Below are positions 5,597 through 13,280 of a DNA stretch of 13,420 bases, piece after piece; positions within the stretch are counted from its first letter, which is position 1; each line of letters opens with the position of its first letter. The stretch comes from an uncultured Methanomassiliicoccales archaeon (lineage in GTDB: Archaea; Thermoplasmatota; Thermoplasmata; SG8-5): contig CALKWP010000157.1 in assembly GCA_938004075.1 (NCBI GenBank), positions 1 through 13,420 of the forward strand, given 5' to 3'. The notes beneath the pieces are model-generated. The model worked only from the letters and a program-made list of their open reading frames with translations. It did not search any database and was not told where the DNA came from. The position numbers were made by a program, and so were the translations under genes.

Positions 5597-8350
5597 ATGA
5601 ACCCATTCCTTTCCCTGGACCCCCGCATCCGCGAAGCCCTGTCCGAGCTTGGGATATCGACCCCTTCCGAGGCCCAGAAGCAGGTATTGCCATTGTTGAT
5701 GAAGAAGCAGCAGGTCCTCCTGGTCGCGCCAACCGGCATCGGCAAGACTGAAGCGGCTATGCTTCCGATACTTGATGACATTCTGAAAGCCCGACCGAAC
5801 GGATTCTATGTTCTTTACGTGACGCCGTTGCGAGCGCTCAATCGGGACATGCTCAGGCGGCTGGAGTGGTTCGGTGAACGGCTCGGCATAACTGTTGGCG
5901 TTCGGCACGGGGACACCACTCAGAACGAGAGAACCAAGCAGTCGAAACATCCACCGCAGATACTCATCACAACGCCGGAAACGTTCCAGATAATGCACAC
6001 CGGGAAGAATCTCCTCAAGCATCTGGCTAATGTCCGTTGGGTAGTTGTTGATGAGATTCACGAGATGGCCCAGGACGAGAGAGGGGCTCAACTCGCCGTC
6101 GGAATGGAGAGGCTGGCGGAAATTGTCCCAGAACCATTCATCCGGGTCGGTCTTTCCGCGACCGTCGGCTCTCCCGAAGAGGTGGCCAGGTTCCTGAGGG
6201 GCAGCAGTCCGGAAGTGAAGATAATCAATGTAGCCAGGGAGAAGAGGATGGAACTTGCGGTTTCATGCCCGAGGCCGAGACCAGCTGACCATGACATGTC
6301 CAGCAAAATTCACACCGACGAGGAATCAACAGCCAGGCTGCTGCGCTGCCGGGAATTGATCGAGACGAATACGTCGACGCTTCTGTTCGTGAACACCCGG
6401 AACACGGCCGAAGTCCTTGCTGCAAGATTCCACATGATGGATGAGTCATTTCCCGTTGGCGTGCATCACGGTTCCCTGTCAAAGCAGATACGCGTCCAGA
6501 TGGAGGAGGACTTTAAATCAGGCATCCTGAAGGGGCTCATCTGCACGTCATCCCTGGAGCTGGGCATAGACATCGGGTCGGCGGATTTCACCGTCCAGTA
6601 CAATTCCCCGAGGCAGGTCACCAGGCTTGTCCAGAGGGTCGGGAGGGCAGGGCATTCCATTGACGCGATATCCAGGGGCGAGGTGATATGCGACAATCCC
6701 GATGACATTCTGGAGGCAGCGATCGTCGCCAGGCGCTCCATTTCCGGGATTATGGAAGCCACGGAGATCAGAAAGAATCCGGTTTCGGTGCTGGCAAACC
6801 AGATAGTCGCATCGGCCATGGGCGGCAGGGACCTGGACCCGGATGCCCTGTACCGGGTTTTCAGAAGATCATATCCATTCAATGGCCTCAGGAAGGAGCT
6901 TTTTGACAGCGTGATGATGCAGCTCAGCGACCTTCGGGTGATATGGCTGGACCCCGGGCGATTGGGCAGGAGCAAGAATTCGCGCACCCATTTCTTCGAC
7001 AACGTCTCCATGATCCCTGACGAGAGGACATTCAAGGTCATCGACCTCACCACCCGCAAGATAATCGGGACGCTGGACGAGGGTTTTGTTGTGGCATATG
7101 CCAAGCCGGACGCGCCATTCATTGTGCGCGGCCTACCCTGGCGCATTGTGGAGATGGAAGAGGATTCCGTCCTGGTGGAGCCGGCCAAAGTGCTGGGCGC
7201 AGTGCCATCCTGGTCCGGGGAAGACATCCCTGTCCCTTACGAGGTTGCCCAGGAGGTCGGCCGTCTCAGGCGGGAAAAAGACCTGGACAGGTACCCGTTG
7301 GACACTGATGCAACTGCGGTTCTCTCAAAATATCTGGACAGCCAGTCCGGCGAAGGCATCATCATGCCCACCGATTCCGTAATAACGATTGAAACCGAAA
7401 ATAGGTTGATGGTCATCAACGCCTGCTTCGGGTCGAAGGTCAATGAGACGCTGGGAAAGATTGTGGCCGCCCTGCTGATGTCCAGGCACGGCGAGGGGAT
7501 AGTTGTCAACACGGACCCATACAGGATAATTTTCCAGCTTCCCAGGCCGGTTTCCCCGGAGACAGTTATCGGCATCCTGATGACGACACAGCCCCAGAAC
7601 ACAGAGTCGCTTCTCCGCCTGTACTTGAAGCATTCGAACTACCTCCGATGGAAGTTCATCAACGTGGCCAAGAAATTCGGTGCCATAAGGAAGGACGCTG
7701 ACTACAGGATGATAAACATGGACCGGGTCATGGATTCCCTTGAAGGAACGCCGCTGATGGATGAGGCGGTCGAGAAATGCATGTGGGAGCTCCTGGACCC
7801 CGCAAAGACCTCCGAGGTTCTTGCCGGCATTCAATCCGGCGCCTTTGAGATAAAGGTATCCAGGATGTCACCCATCGGAAAAGCGGGAATCGAAGCCAAG
7901 GGAGACCTGATGATGCCGTCCCGCCCCACCCATGCGATACTGATGGCCATGAAGTCCCGCCTGGAGAGGGAGACGGTCGCGCTGGTCTGCGCCAACTGCC
8001 TGAGGAAGAGCATCAGGGTCGTTGGGGCGGTCGAGGAAAAGCTTTCCTGCAAATCATGCGGCTCGGTGATGATGGCAGTCGTGCGGAAGGCTGAGGCCGA
8101 CAACGTAAAATTGCTGGGCAAATCCGCCCCGACCCAGGAGGAGAAGAAAGCCATACGGAAGCTAATGAAATCCGCCAACCTGGTGATGAGCCATGGAAAG
8201 AAAGCCGTGCTGGCAATATCTGCCAGGGGCGTGGGCCCGGATACCGCGGCGAAGATACTGGCAATGAACCATGGGGATGAGGATGATTTCCTGGCCGCGA
8301 TACTGGCAGCGGAGATAAACTTCGCGAGGACGAAGCGGTTCTGGGACTAG
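5597..8350 (+). CDS. lhr: Lhr-like ATP-dependent helicase (superfamily 2)
   Basis: 917 residues. Motifs in order: a Q-motif-like STPSEAQKQVLP (about 22-33); motif I APTGIGKTEA (44-53); motif Ia VTPLRAL; GD and TPE (about 105 and 126); motif II DEIH (152-155); motif III SAT (187-189); motif IV LLFVNTRNTAEVLA; motif V TSSLELGIDIGS; and motif VI QRVGRAGHS (about 344-352). The long C-terminal part is typical of Lhr proteins (winged helix and beta-sheet domains). A zinc-finger-like group C798-C801-C818-C821 lies near the end, followed by a helical tail. Lhr enzymes unwind or anneal RNA/DNA hybrids and DNA, with roles in repair or RNA handling; archaea often carry two types (aLhr1/aLhr2), which I cannot tell apart here. 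The frame stays open upstream to 5426, but those residues have no Lhr features and lie before the TATA box. ATG 5597 starts MNPFLSLDPRIREAL, a normal family beginning. Its stop codon overlaps the inverted repeat of the next element. Confidence 0.92.
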   Translation: MNPFLSLDPRIREALSELGISTPSEAQKQVLPLLMKKQQVLLVAPTGIGKTEAAMLPILDDILKARPNGFYVLYVTPLRALNRDMLRRLEWFGERLGITVGVRHGDTTQNERTKQSKHPPQILITTPETFQIMHTGKNLLKHLANVRWVVVDEIHEMAQDERGAQLAVGMERLAEIVPEPFIRVGLSATVGSPEEVARFLRGSSPEVKIINVAREKRMELAVSCPRPRPADHDMSSKIHTDEESTARLLRCRELIETNTSTLLFVNTRNTAEVLAARFHMMDESFPVGVHHGSLSKQIRVQMEEDFKSGILKGLICTSSLELGIDIGSADFTVQYNSPRQVTRLVQRVGRAGHSIDAISRGEVICDNPDDILEAAIVARRSISGIMEATEIRKNPVSVLANQIVASAMGGRDLDPDALYRVFRRSYPFNGLRKELFDSVMMQLSDLRVIWLDPGRLGRSKNSRTHFFDNVSMIPDERTFKVIDLTTRKIIGTLDEGFVVAYAKPDAPFIVRGLPWRIVEMEEDSVLVEPAKVLGAVPSWSGEDIPVPYEVAQEVGRLRREKDLDRYPLDTDATAVLSKYLDSQSGEGIIMPTDSVITIETENRLMVINACFGSKVNETLGKIVAALLMSRHGEGIVVNTDPYRIIFQLPRPVSPETVIGILMTTQPQNTESLLRLYLKHSNYLRWKFINVAKKFGAIRKDADYRMINMDRVMDSLEGTPLMDEAVEKCMWELLDPAKTSEVLAGIQSGAFEIKVSRMSPIGKAGIEAKGDLMMPSRPTHAILMAMKSRLERETVALVCANCLRKSIRVVGAVEEKLSCKSCGSVMMAVVRKAEADNVKLLGKSAPTQEEKKAIRKLMKSANLVMSHGKKAVLAISARGVGPDTAAKILAMNHGDEDDFLAAILAAEINFARTKRFWD

Positions 8351-8491
8351 GGGCGAGGGTCTAAGGTTTAGGGAATAAGATTGCGTTCATAACTAAACGA
8401 AAATGGCCGTTGCGTGGCCAGTTTCAGTCCCTATCGCCGAACTCAAAAGTTCGGCTTAGTCGCAGCCAAGCATGGCCGCTCCTAGCCCCTA
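8348..8491. other. Structured 144-bp element (ncRNA or MITE-like)
   Basis: The two ends form an imperfect 12-bp inverted repeat: 8348-8359 (TAGGGGCGAGGG) pairs with 8480-8491 (TCCTAGCCCCTA), with one mismatch and one G-T. Inside are four more potential stems: GTTTAG 8366-8371 with CTAAAC 8393-8398; TGGCC 8404-8408 with GGCCA 8416-8420; GCCGAACT 8436-8443 with AGTTCGGC 8448-8455 around CAAA (extendable by CTA/TAG at 8431-8433/8457-8459); and GCCA 8465-8468 with TGGC 8473-8476 (extendable by two pairs past a mismatch). No ORF fits. It starts exactly at the helicase stop codon (TAG, 8348-8350). It could be a structured 3' RNA or a non-coding RNA, or a miniature inverted-repeat transposon that landed at the gene end. 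A TATATA at 8490-8495 could also serve a minus-strand promoter. Confidence 0.45.
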
Positions 8492-8542
8492 TATACCATT
8501 TTAGCAGCAAAGCCCCAAGTCTCTCGACTCATCCGAAATCTT

Positions 8543-8550
8543 GATAAATA
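8543..8550 (+). promoter_or_regulatory. TATA-box promoter of the radical SAM gene
   Basis: GATAAATA is centred about 30 bp upstream of the ATG at 8577, with no ribosome binding site. This supports the ATG over the in-frame TTG at 8541, which would lie within or before the promoter. Confidence 0.6.
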
Positions 8551-8576
8551 ACCTCACTATCAGTCCCTTCCTAACT

Positions 8577-10265
8577 ATGGGCGAAGATAAATCGACCAGC
8601 AGAAAGAAAAACGGTTACAAGATTGTGCTCACCACTTCACGTGCCGAGGGCAGCATTTACGGCTACGATCCTTTCGTGGCCTTCACCAACACTTTCCCTC
8701 ACAAGCTCTTTCCCCAGAAGATGCTGGACCAATGGTTTGCGCCCCTCCGGAACCCGGATGGCAGCGCGCAATTCGTTCCGTACGGCCTGAGAAAGGTCGA
8801 ATCCATGCTGATGGACAGGTTCGGCGAGGATAATGTGATAACCGCCAATGCCCAGGACCTGGACAACTTCGTCGGTGATGACACGAAGCTCATCTGCATG
8901 ACCACAATGGACCCTGTTGGCCTCGCTTATGTCAGCACCACTTACAATTCTCTAATCGGTTTCGGCGGAGACGCCCTCAATGCATCCGAGTTCAGATGGC
9001 TGATGGAACAGCCGGCCATGAAGCGGAAGGGCCCGAAGAAGCTTCTCGGGGGAGCGGGCGTCTGGCAGATCAACGAGGCCCACATAGCTGAAAAGTTCGG
9101 AATAGATTACCTGTTCCACGGGGAATCGGAATCCACATTCCCGGACGTCGTCGAGAGGATACTCGCGGGCGAGAAGATGGACAGGGACATACATGGCGGC
9201 AAGCCAACCCCTGACCAGATACCTCTAATCAAGCGCGCCGCGTCCTACGGGATGGTGGAGGTCACCAGGGGCTGCGGAAGGATGTGCAAGTTCTGCACGC
9301 CGACGATGAGGAAGCGTTATTCGGTCCCTCTGGACACGATAATGAAGGAAGTGGAGACCAATGTGAAGTATGGCTCAGAGATGATTTTCATAGCCACGGA
9401 AGATATTTTCCTCTACAAATGCAAAGACAAGTTCAAGCCGAACAAGGAGGCCCTTGTTGAACTGTATTCCAAGATTGCGTCCGTGGAAGGCGTGAAGTAC
9501 ATCCAGGTATCCCATGGAGCGCTGGCGCCGATAGTTTACGACCCATCCGTGTTGGAAGAACTCACCCCTATCCTCATCGAGAAGACCAGATGGTCACCCG
9601 AGTACAAATCCTCCTACCCGAAGAAGTTCATCTCAGTGGAAGTCGGCATCGAAACCGGCAGCACCAAGCTCATGAAGAAGCACATGCGCGGTAAGGCGCT
9701 CCCATTCAGCGTCGACCACTGGCCGGAGCTGGTGCAGCAGGGCGTCGGCAACATGAACGACCATGATTGGTGGCCGCTGTGCACCCTCATGACCGGGCTT
9801 CCGGATGAGACCGAGGACGACCTTCTCAAGACCATCGAGTTGGTGGACAACCTCAAGGGCAGCCATTCTTTCCTGACGCCACTGCTTTTCATCCCTATTG
9901 AAGAGGCTCTCCTCAGCGATGCCAAGCGCGTCAGTCTCGAGCATCTCACCGAACTTCAATGGGAATTCATAACCAGGTGCTGGCGCCATAACATAGACCA
10001 CTGGGCCCCAAACAACAAGCGGAAGATTCATTCTCTCATCTTCATGGCATACTGGGGCATCTCCAGATGGAAGCATGGAAGGAACTCATTCAGGCCCGTA
10101 ATGAAGCTGGCAGGAATGCCAGAAGATGTCGTCGGCGGGGTATTCTTCTCCAAATCAGATGGAATATTCAGCCCGAAATTCAAGATTCCTGTCATCGGAG
10201 AGTCCGAGGCGACCGAGATACTCGATGGCAGCCCGGAAGAGGAAAAGCCCAAGGCGCATTCTTGA
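8577..10265 (+). CDS. Radical SAM protein with probable cobalamin-binding-type N-terminal domain
   Basis: 562 residues. The radical SAM cluster site is RGCGRMCKFCTP, cysteines 233, 237 and 240 in the CxxxCxxC pattern, which binds a [4Fe-4S] cluster and S-adenosylmethionine. Further radical SAM landmarks: ATEDIF (about residue 275) and the VEVGIETGS block (about 350-358), followed by a GLPDETEDDLLKTIEL segment, the pattern of the BchE/elongator-type half barrel. The first 220 residues have the order seen in cobalamin-dependent radical SAM proteins (beta-alpha units, then HGESESTFPDVVERILAGE just before the SAM domain), but lack an obvious DxHxxG cobalt-ligand motif, so cofactor binding is uncertain. 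The C-terminus (about 460-530) is rich in Trp and His. It is transcribed alone from its own promoter. The substrate cannot be told; such enzymes often methylate or rearrange unactivated carbons. Confidence 0.85.
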   Translation: MGEDKSTSRKKNGYKIVLTTSRAEGSIYGYDPFVAFTNTFPHKLFPQKMLDQWFAPLRNPDGSAQFVPYGLRKVESMLMDRFGEDNVITANAQDLDNFVGDDTKLICMTTMDPVGLAYVSTTYNSLIGFGGDALNASEFRWLMEQPAMKRKGPKKLLGGAGVWQINEAHIAEKFGIDYLFHGESESTFPDVVERILAGEKMDRDIHGGKPTPDQIPLIKRAASYGMVEVTRGCGRMCKFCTPTMRKRYSVPLDTIMKEVETNVKYGSEMIFIATEDIFLYKCKDKFKPNKEALVELYSKIASVEGVKYIQVSHGALAPIVYDPSVLEELTPILIEKTRWSPEYKSSYPKKFISVEVGIETGSTKLMKKHMRGKALPFSVDHWPELVQQGVGNMNDHDWWPLCTLMTGLPDETEDDLLKTIELVDNLKGSHSFLTPLLFIPIEEALLSDAKRVSLEHLTELQWEFITRCWRHNIDHWAPNNKRKIHSLIFMAYWGISRWKHGRNSFRPVMKLAGMPEDVVGGVFFSKSDGIFSPKFKIPVIGESEATEILDGSPEEEKPKAHS

Positions 10266-10305
10266 ACGATGATTAGTGGCATGCTCTACTAATACGATAC
10301 ATGAA

Positions 10306-10327
10306 ATCGAAGCTACTTGGCTTCGAT
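10306..10327 (+). terminator. Hairpin behind the radical SAM gene
   Basis: ATCGAAGC (10306-10313) pairs perfectly with GCTTCGAT (10320-10327) around the 6-nt loop TACTTG. It lies 40 bp after the stop codon at 10265 and before the next promoter, so it could mark the mRNA 3' end. No T-run follows, so intrinsic termination is unproven; 3'-end stabilisation is an alternative. Confidence 0.35.
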
Positions 10328-10358
10328 AATCAATCATGCAACTTACTAAACGGTAACC

Positions 10359-10368
10359 ATTTAAAACA
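10359..10368 (+). promoter_or_regulatory. TATA-box promoter of the KaiC-like operon
   Basis: ATTTAAAAC-type box centred about 27 bp upstream of the ATG at 10390. No ribosome binding site follows, so the first operon gene is probably translated from a leaderless mRNA, unlike the two later genes, which have GGAGG sites. Confidence 0.6.
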
Positions 10369-10389
10369 GAACGCTTATCACCTGAGGCT

Positions 10390-11169
10390 ATGGCAATCGA
10401 AAAACCGAAGAAGGACCCCGCAACCGTTCTCAGGGATCGCTGCCCGACAGGAATAGAAGGCCTGGACAATATACTGAACGGGGGAATTCCGAGGGGCAAC
10501 ACCATACTTTTCACGGGAAGCTGCGGCACAGGAAAGACCACTCTCAGCCTTGAATTTCTCGTGCATGGCGCCATCGCAGGAGAAAACAGCTTATTCGTTT
10601 CCGTGACGGAGTCCTCCGACAAGCTCATGAAGAATGTCATTCCCTACGATTTCTTCGATGAAACCCTTATAAAGAAGGGAACGCTGGTATTCGTAGACAT
10701 GCCAGTGATTTACGAACGCCTGGGCCTCACCGAGATGGAGCTGAGCCTGGAGGACGTGAATACCATTGTAAAGGCCATCGGCGACCTCGTGGATGAGCTT
10801 TCAATCAAGCGCCTGGTCCTGGACTCGGTGACGTCAGTCTGTTACCGGCTTAAGACCGAGGAGAAGATCCGCGAATTCATACTGAAGATCGGCAAAACCC
10901 TCTCGGACAGGGGATGCACCAGCATGCTGATTTCGGAGATATCGCCTTCCGCGGAAAGGTATTCGCTTTACGGCGTGGAAGAAGCCATCGCTGACGGAAT
11001 AGTCCTCATGGGCAACCTGGAGAGGAGGGGAGACCTGCTCAGGACATTGCAGGTTGTGAAGATGCGCGGAACCAATCATTCCAGGGCGAAATATGTTCTG
11101 GACCTGACGCCTGCTGGCATTCTTCTCGTTCCATTGCTCAAGGGCGGAAGCGGGGGAGGGACCACTTAA
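10390..11169 (+). CDS. Single-domain KaiC/RAD55-family ATPase (intact Walker A)
   Basis: 259 residues, one RecA-fold domain. The entry CPTGIEGLDNILNGGIPRGN (about 18-37) is typical of KaiC-family domains. Walker A is complete, GSCGTGKT (43-50); the Walker B strand is RLVLDSV with Asp145; and the ISEISPSAERYSLYGVEEAIADGIVLM segment matches the later KaiC core. The C-terminus ends in a Gly-rich tail. Family members bind and hydrolyse ATP and act as clock, signalling or motility regulators (for example ArlH/FlaH in the archaellum motor). It is the first gene of a three-gene operon; its stop codon overlaps the next start by one base (TAATG). Of the three it is the only one with a plausible catalytic P-loop, so it may be the active partner. 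Specific function unknown. Confidence 0.88.
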   Translation: MAIEKPKKDPATVLRDRCPTGIEGLDNILNGGIPRGNTILFTGSCGTGKTTLSLEFLVHGAIAGENSLFVSVTESSDKLMKNVIPYDFFDETLIKKGTLVFVDMPVIYERLGLTEMELSLEDVNTIVKAIGDLVDELSIKRLVLDSVTSVCYRLKTEEKIREFILKIGKTLSDRGCTSMLISEISPSAERYSLYGVEEAIADGIVLMGNLERRGDLLRTLQVVKMRGTNHSRAKYVLDLTPAGILLVPLLKGGSGGGTT

Positions 11170-11750
11170 TGCCAAAAAGCCCAAATGACCTCGCGGACGA
11201 ACTCGGGCAGATGATGCCATCGGCCATACTGCTCACCATCACCGATGAAACTTACTTTGATGCCATCAGAGGGATAGCGGACATCTTCGCCAACAAGAAC
11301 AAGCTCAACACCATCTACATTTCTGCGGCCATACCATCCCAGTCCATAATCGACGTGCTGAGCATCCTGGAAGTGAACCTCGAGAACACCTACTTCGTGG
11401 ACTGCATCAGCCACATAATGGTCGGCAGCACGAAGCGGCACCAGAACGTCCACCTGGTGGAGAGCCCGACAATGCTGGAGAACATCATGCTGAAAGTGGA
11501 ATACCTCATGAAGAAGGGCGGGGACCGTCAGAACGTCGTCGTCCTGGACAGCATCAACATGCTGGGCATACACAACAGCCCGAAGATACTCTCGGAATTC
11601 GTTCACATCCTGAATAACAACATGAGGGCGAGGAACGCTTACATCATCATCTTCACCGTGGAATCCTTCGGGGGCTCGGATGAGATAGGCAACTTGATGA
11701 GCTTCGTCTGCGATGTGGAGATGAACATGAAGAAGGAGGGCGAGCCTTGA
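11169..11750 (+). CDS. KaiC/RecA-fold-like protein lacking a P-loop
   Basis: 193 residues. No Walker A is present; the place where it would lie reads MMPSAILLTITDETYFDAI. A RecA-like core remains visible: a hydrophobic strand with Walker B-like NVVVLDSINML (about 122-132, Asp127) and a later strand AYIIIFTVES (about 157-166). It resembles degenerate KaiC relatives (DUF7504-like) that serve as non-catalytic partners; that match is from memory and uncertain. The start ATG overlaps the previous stop by one base and has GGAGG at 11155-11159, 9 bp upstream. The end overlaps the next start by four bases. Tight coupling to both neighbours argues that the three proteins act together. Confidence 0.78.
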   Translation: MPKSPNDLADELGQMMPSAILLTITDETYFDAIRGIADIFANKNKLNTIYISAAIPSQSIIDVLSILEVNLENTYFVDCISHIMVGSTKRHQNVHLVESPTMLENIMLKVEYLMKKGGDRQNVVVLDSINMLGIHNSPKILSEFVHILNNNMRARNAYIIIFTVESFGGSDEIGNLMSFVCDVEMNMKKEGEP

Positions 11751-12502
11751 CGGACACTGTGAGCTTCGGCATTCCGGCCCTCGACAAAGCCATCATGAAT
11801 GGCATACCCAAAGGATACACCATTCTCTGCCTGGGCTCCCCGGGCGCCGGCGTCGAGCTTTTCGCCAAGCGGTTCGCATCTGTGAATGCCAGCAAGGAAG
11901 CGGTTACCTATTTCTCCACGTCCGAGCGTGACGAGGATGTTATCACCACAATGAAGGATTTCGGCTGGGACACCAACATCAAGATCGTGAACATCGGAAC
12001 CATGTATTACGAGAAGGTACTCGCCAAGCACCTGGAAGTTAGCCGCTACAGGCTTGAGGGGTTGACAATGAAGGACATCCGCCAGTTCAAGATGGCCCAG
12101 TCAAAAGAGGATGATTTCGGCCTGCAGAACTTCCTGACAACGGTTACGTACGAGATTTCCAAGATGAAGCCCCCGTTCCGCATCGTCCTGGATTCCCTGA
12201 ATTTCTTCCTGGAATATTACAATCACAAGGATGTCCTCTCTGCCCTGCGCACGATAAAGGCGCACACCCAGCACAGCGGGGGCGTCGCCCTAGTCACTCT
12301 TGTCAAAGGCGTCATGGACAGCCACATAGAGTCAGGCATCGAGGAGATTGTCGATTGCATCATAGAACTTGAGCGCCAGCGCGAGGATTTCGAGTTCAAG
12401 AGGAACCTGCTCATCCGCAAGGTGAGAAACCACCCTGAGAAGACCGGCATACTGGCTTACACCATTGACGAGAAAGGCATCTCAGCGAAGAGCGTGGGCT
12501 GA
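11747..12502 (+). CDS. KaiC-family protein with degenerate Walker A
   Basis: 251 residues with a KaiC-like entry (TVSFGIPALDKAIMNGIPKGYTI, about 4-26). The P-loop position reads GSPGAGVEL (30-38): the glycines are kept, but the essential lysine is Val36 and the Thr/Ser is Glu37, so ATP hydrolysis is unlikely in the normal way. A Walker B strand FRIVLDSLNFF remains (Asp149), as does the later core strand SGGVALVTLVKG. It starts at a TTG (11747-11749) overlapping the previous TGA stop in a TTGA junction, with GGAGG at 11735-11739, 7 bp upstream. Last gene of the operon, followed by a terminator-like hairpin with a T-run. May bind nucleotide without turnover or act as a partner for the intact ATPase. 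Confidence 0.85.
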   Translation: MTDTVSFGIPALDKAIMNGIPKGYTILCLGSPGAGVELFAKRFASVNASKEAVTYFSTSERDEDVITTMKDFGWDTNIKIVNIGTMYYEKVLAKHLEVSRYRLEGLTMKDIRQFKMAQSKEDDFGLQNFLTTVTYEISKMKPPFRIVLDSLNFFLEYYNHKDVLSALRTIKAHTQHSGGVALVTLVKGVMDSHIESGIEEIVDCIIELERQREDFEFKRNLLIRKVRNHPEKTGILAYTIDEKGISAKSVG

Positions 12503-12506
12503 GCCC

Positions 12507-12543
12507 TCGACCTGCTGGCTGGCAAAGGTCGATTGCATTTTTT
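12507..12543 (+). terminator. Hairpin plus T-run behind the KaiC-like operon
   Basis: TCGACCT (12507-12513) pairs with AGGTCGA (12526-12532) over 7 bp around a 12-nt loop, followed within 6 bases by six T (12538-12543). It starts 5 bp after the operon stop codon. Confidence 0.65.
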
Positions 12544-12579
12544 AACCTGCTGGCTTCAGTGTGTTAAATAATACGAAAA

Positions 12580-12588
12580 TTATAAATA
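12580..12588 (+). promoter_or_regulatory. TATA-box promoter of the first pilin gene
   Basis: TTATAAATA, preceded by an A-rich BRE-like stretch GAAAA. It lies about 59 bp from the ATG at 12643, so unlike most promoters here it gives a leader of about 30 nt carrying a ribosome binding site. Confidence 0.65.
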
Positions 12589-12611
12589 CCATGCCTTCTT
12601 TTATACACTTA

Positions 12612-12633
12612 GTAGGTAACCCCTACAAGGAGG
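12612..12633 (+). promoter_or_regulatory. Leader hairpin and strong ribosome binding site of the first pilin gene
   Basis: GTAGG (12612-12616) pairs with CCTAC (12622-12626) around TAACC, directly followed by AAGGAGG (12627-12633), 9 bp from the ATG. The predicted transcript starts at or just before this hairpin. A 5' hairpin next to a strong ribosome binding site fits a stable, highly translated mRNA; masking of the site is also possible. Confidence 0.5.
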
Positions 12634-12642
12634 ACAAAATAT

Positions 12643-13131
12643 ATGAAGAAAGTCTATAAGAAGAGAGAAGAAGACGCAGTGTCCCCGGTTATTGCGACCA
12701 TCTTGATGGTGGCAATCACTGTCGTGCTGGCGGCCGTTCTGTATGTGATGGTCATCGGCATGGGAGAGGGCGGCGGCAACATCGAGACGCCAATGGGTTT
12801 GACCCAGCAGGGAAAGACAACCACAAACGTCACACTGCTGGTTGCCAGCGCACCGACTGACGCAATGATCTACGGAACATCTGTGTCTCTGACCAAGAGC
12901 GGAACACCAACACCAGTTACAAACATTACCGTCTTTAACTCGGCGGCAGTGCAAGTTGCATGGTACAACGGTGTATCATGGGTTGTTGGCGGCGGTGGAA
13001 ACGACGTAGAGGCATTCAAGGCCGGAACCACAATCAGGATCAACGTTGCAGCAGGTATATCCAGCGGCGACAAGTTGGTCTTCTCCTCGAGCGAGGGCTA
13101 CTACGGAACAACCACCTTCACGGTGCAGTAA
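12643..13131 (+). CDS. Archaeal type IV pilin (Pilin_N/DUF1628 family)
   Basis: 162 residues. The short charged leader MKKVYKKREED is followed by the hydrophobic helix AVSPVIATILMVAITVVLAAV (about 12-32, continuing to about 40), the hallmark of archaeal class III signal peptides. A prepilin peptidase (PibD/EppA type) probably cuts near D11/A12; the helix then packs into the pilus core. The rest, about 120 residues, is Gly/Thr/Ser/Val-rich with TNVT and TNIT N-glycosylation sequons and no cysteine, as expected of a surface beta-sandwich head. AAGGAGG at 12627-12633 gives strong translation, and a 9-bp hairpin terminator follows. It lies downstream of the KaiC-like operon and upstream of a second pilin. 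Pilus type (adhesion or other) cannot be told from sequence. Confidence 0.92.
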   Translation: MKKVYKKREEDAVSPVIATILMVAITVVLAAVLYVMVIGMGEGGGNIETPMGLTQQGKTTTNVTLLVASAPTDAMIYGTSVSLTKSGTPTPVTNITVFNSAAVQVAWYNGVSWVVGGGGNDVEAFKAGTTIRINVAAGISSGDKLVFSSSEGYYGTTTFTVQ

Positions 13132-13142
13132 ACCCGTAAATG

Positions 13143-13180
13143 AAGGGGTCCAACGGACCCCTTTCCTTTTCATTTTTGCT
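13143..13180 (+). terminator. Strong hairpin terminator behind the first pilin gene
   Basis: AAGGGGTCC (13143-13151) pairs with GGACCCCTT (13155-13163) over 9 bp around a 3-nt loop, followed by T-rich sequence with runs of 4 and 5 T. Classic terminator form, starting 11 bp after the stop codon. Confidence 0.8.
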
Positions 13181-13280
13181 TTTCAACTGATTGATTTTGG
13201 CGATTGTTCTCTAAAGCGCAATGCGTAGGATGTGATGTGGTTCTGCGCGATTCTGTGCCATAAATCAATTCTAATGATAA

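Noticed and set aside
6466..7227. 253-codon minus-strand open frame inside the helicase gene
   Set aside because: Antisense to the helicase C-terminal region; serine-rich low-information translation, no promoter or ribosome binding site.
11169..12502. Reading the second and third KaiC-like genes as frameshifted pieces of one gene
   Set aside because: Each has its own GGAGG site, its own Walker B-like strand and a full-length fold; the 4-bp overlap is an ordinary coupled junction.
13200..13250. Possible C/D-box RNA between the two pilin genes (GTGATG, CTGA)
   Set aside because: The boxes are in the wrong order and spacing, and there is no closing stem.
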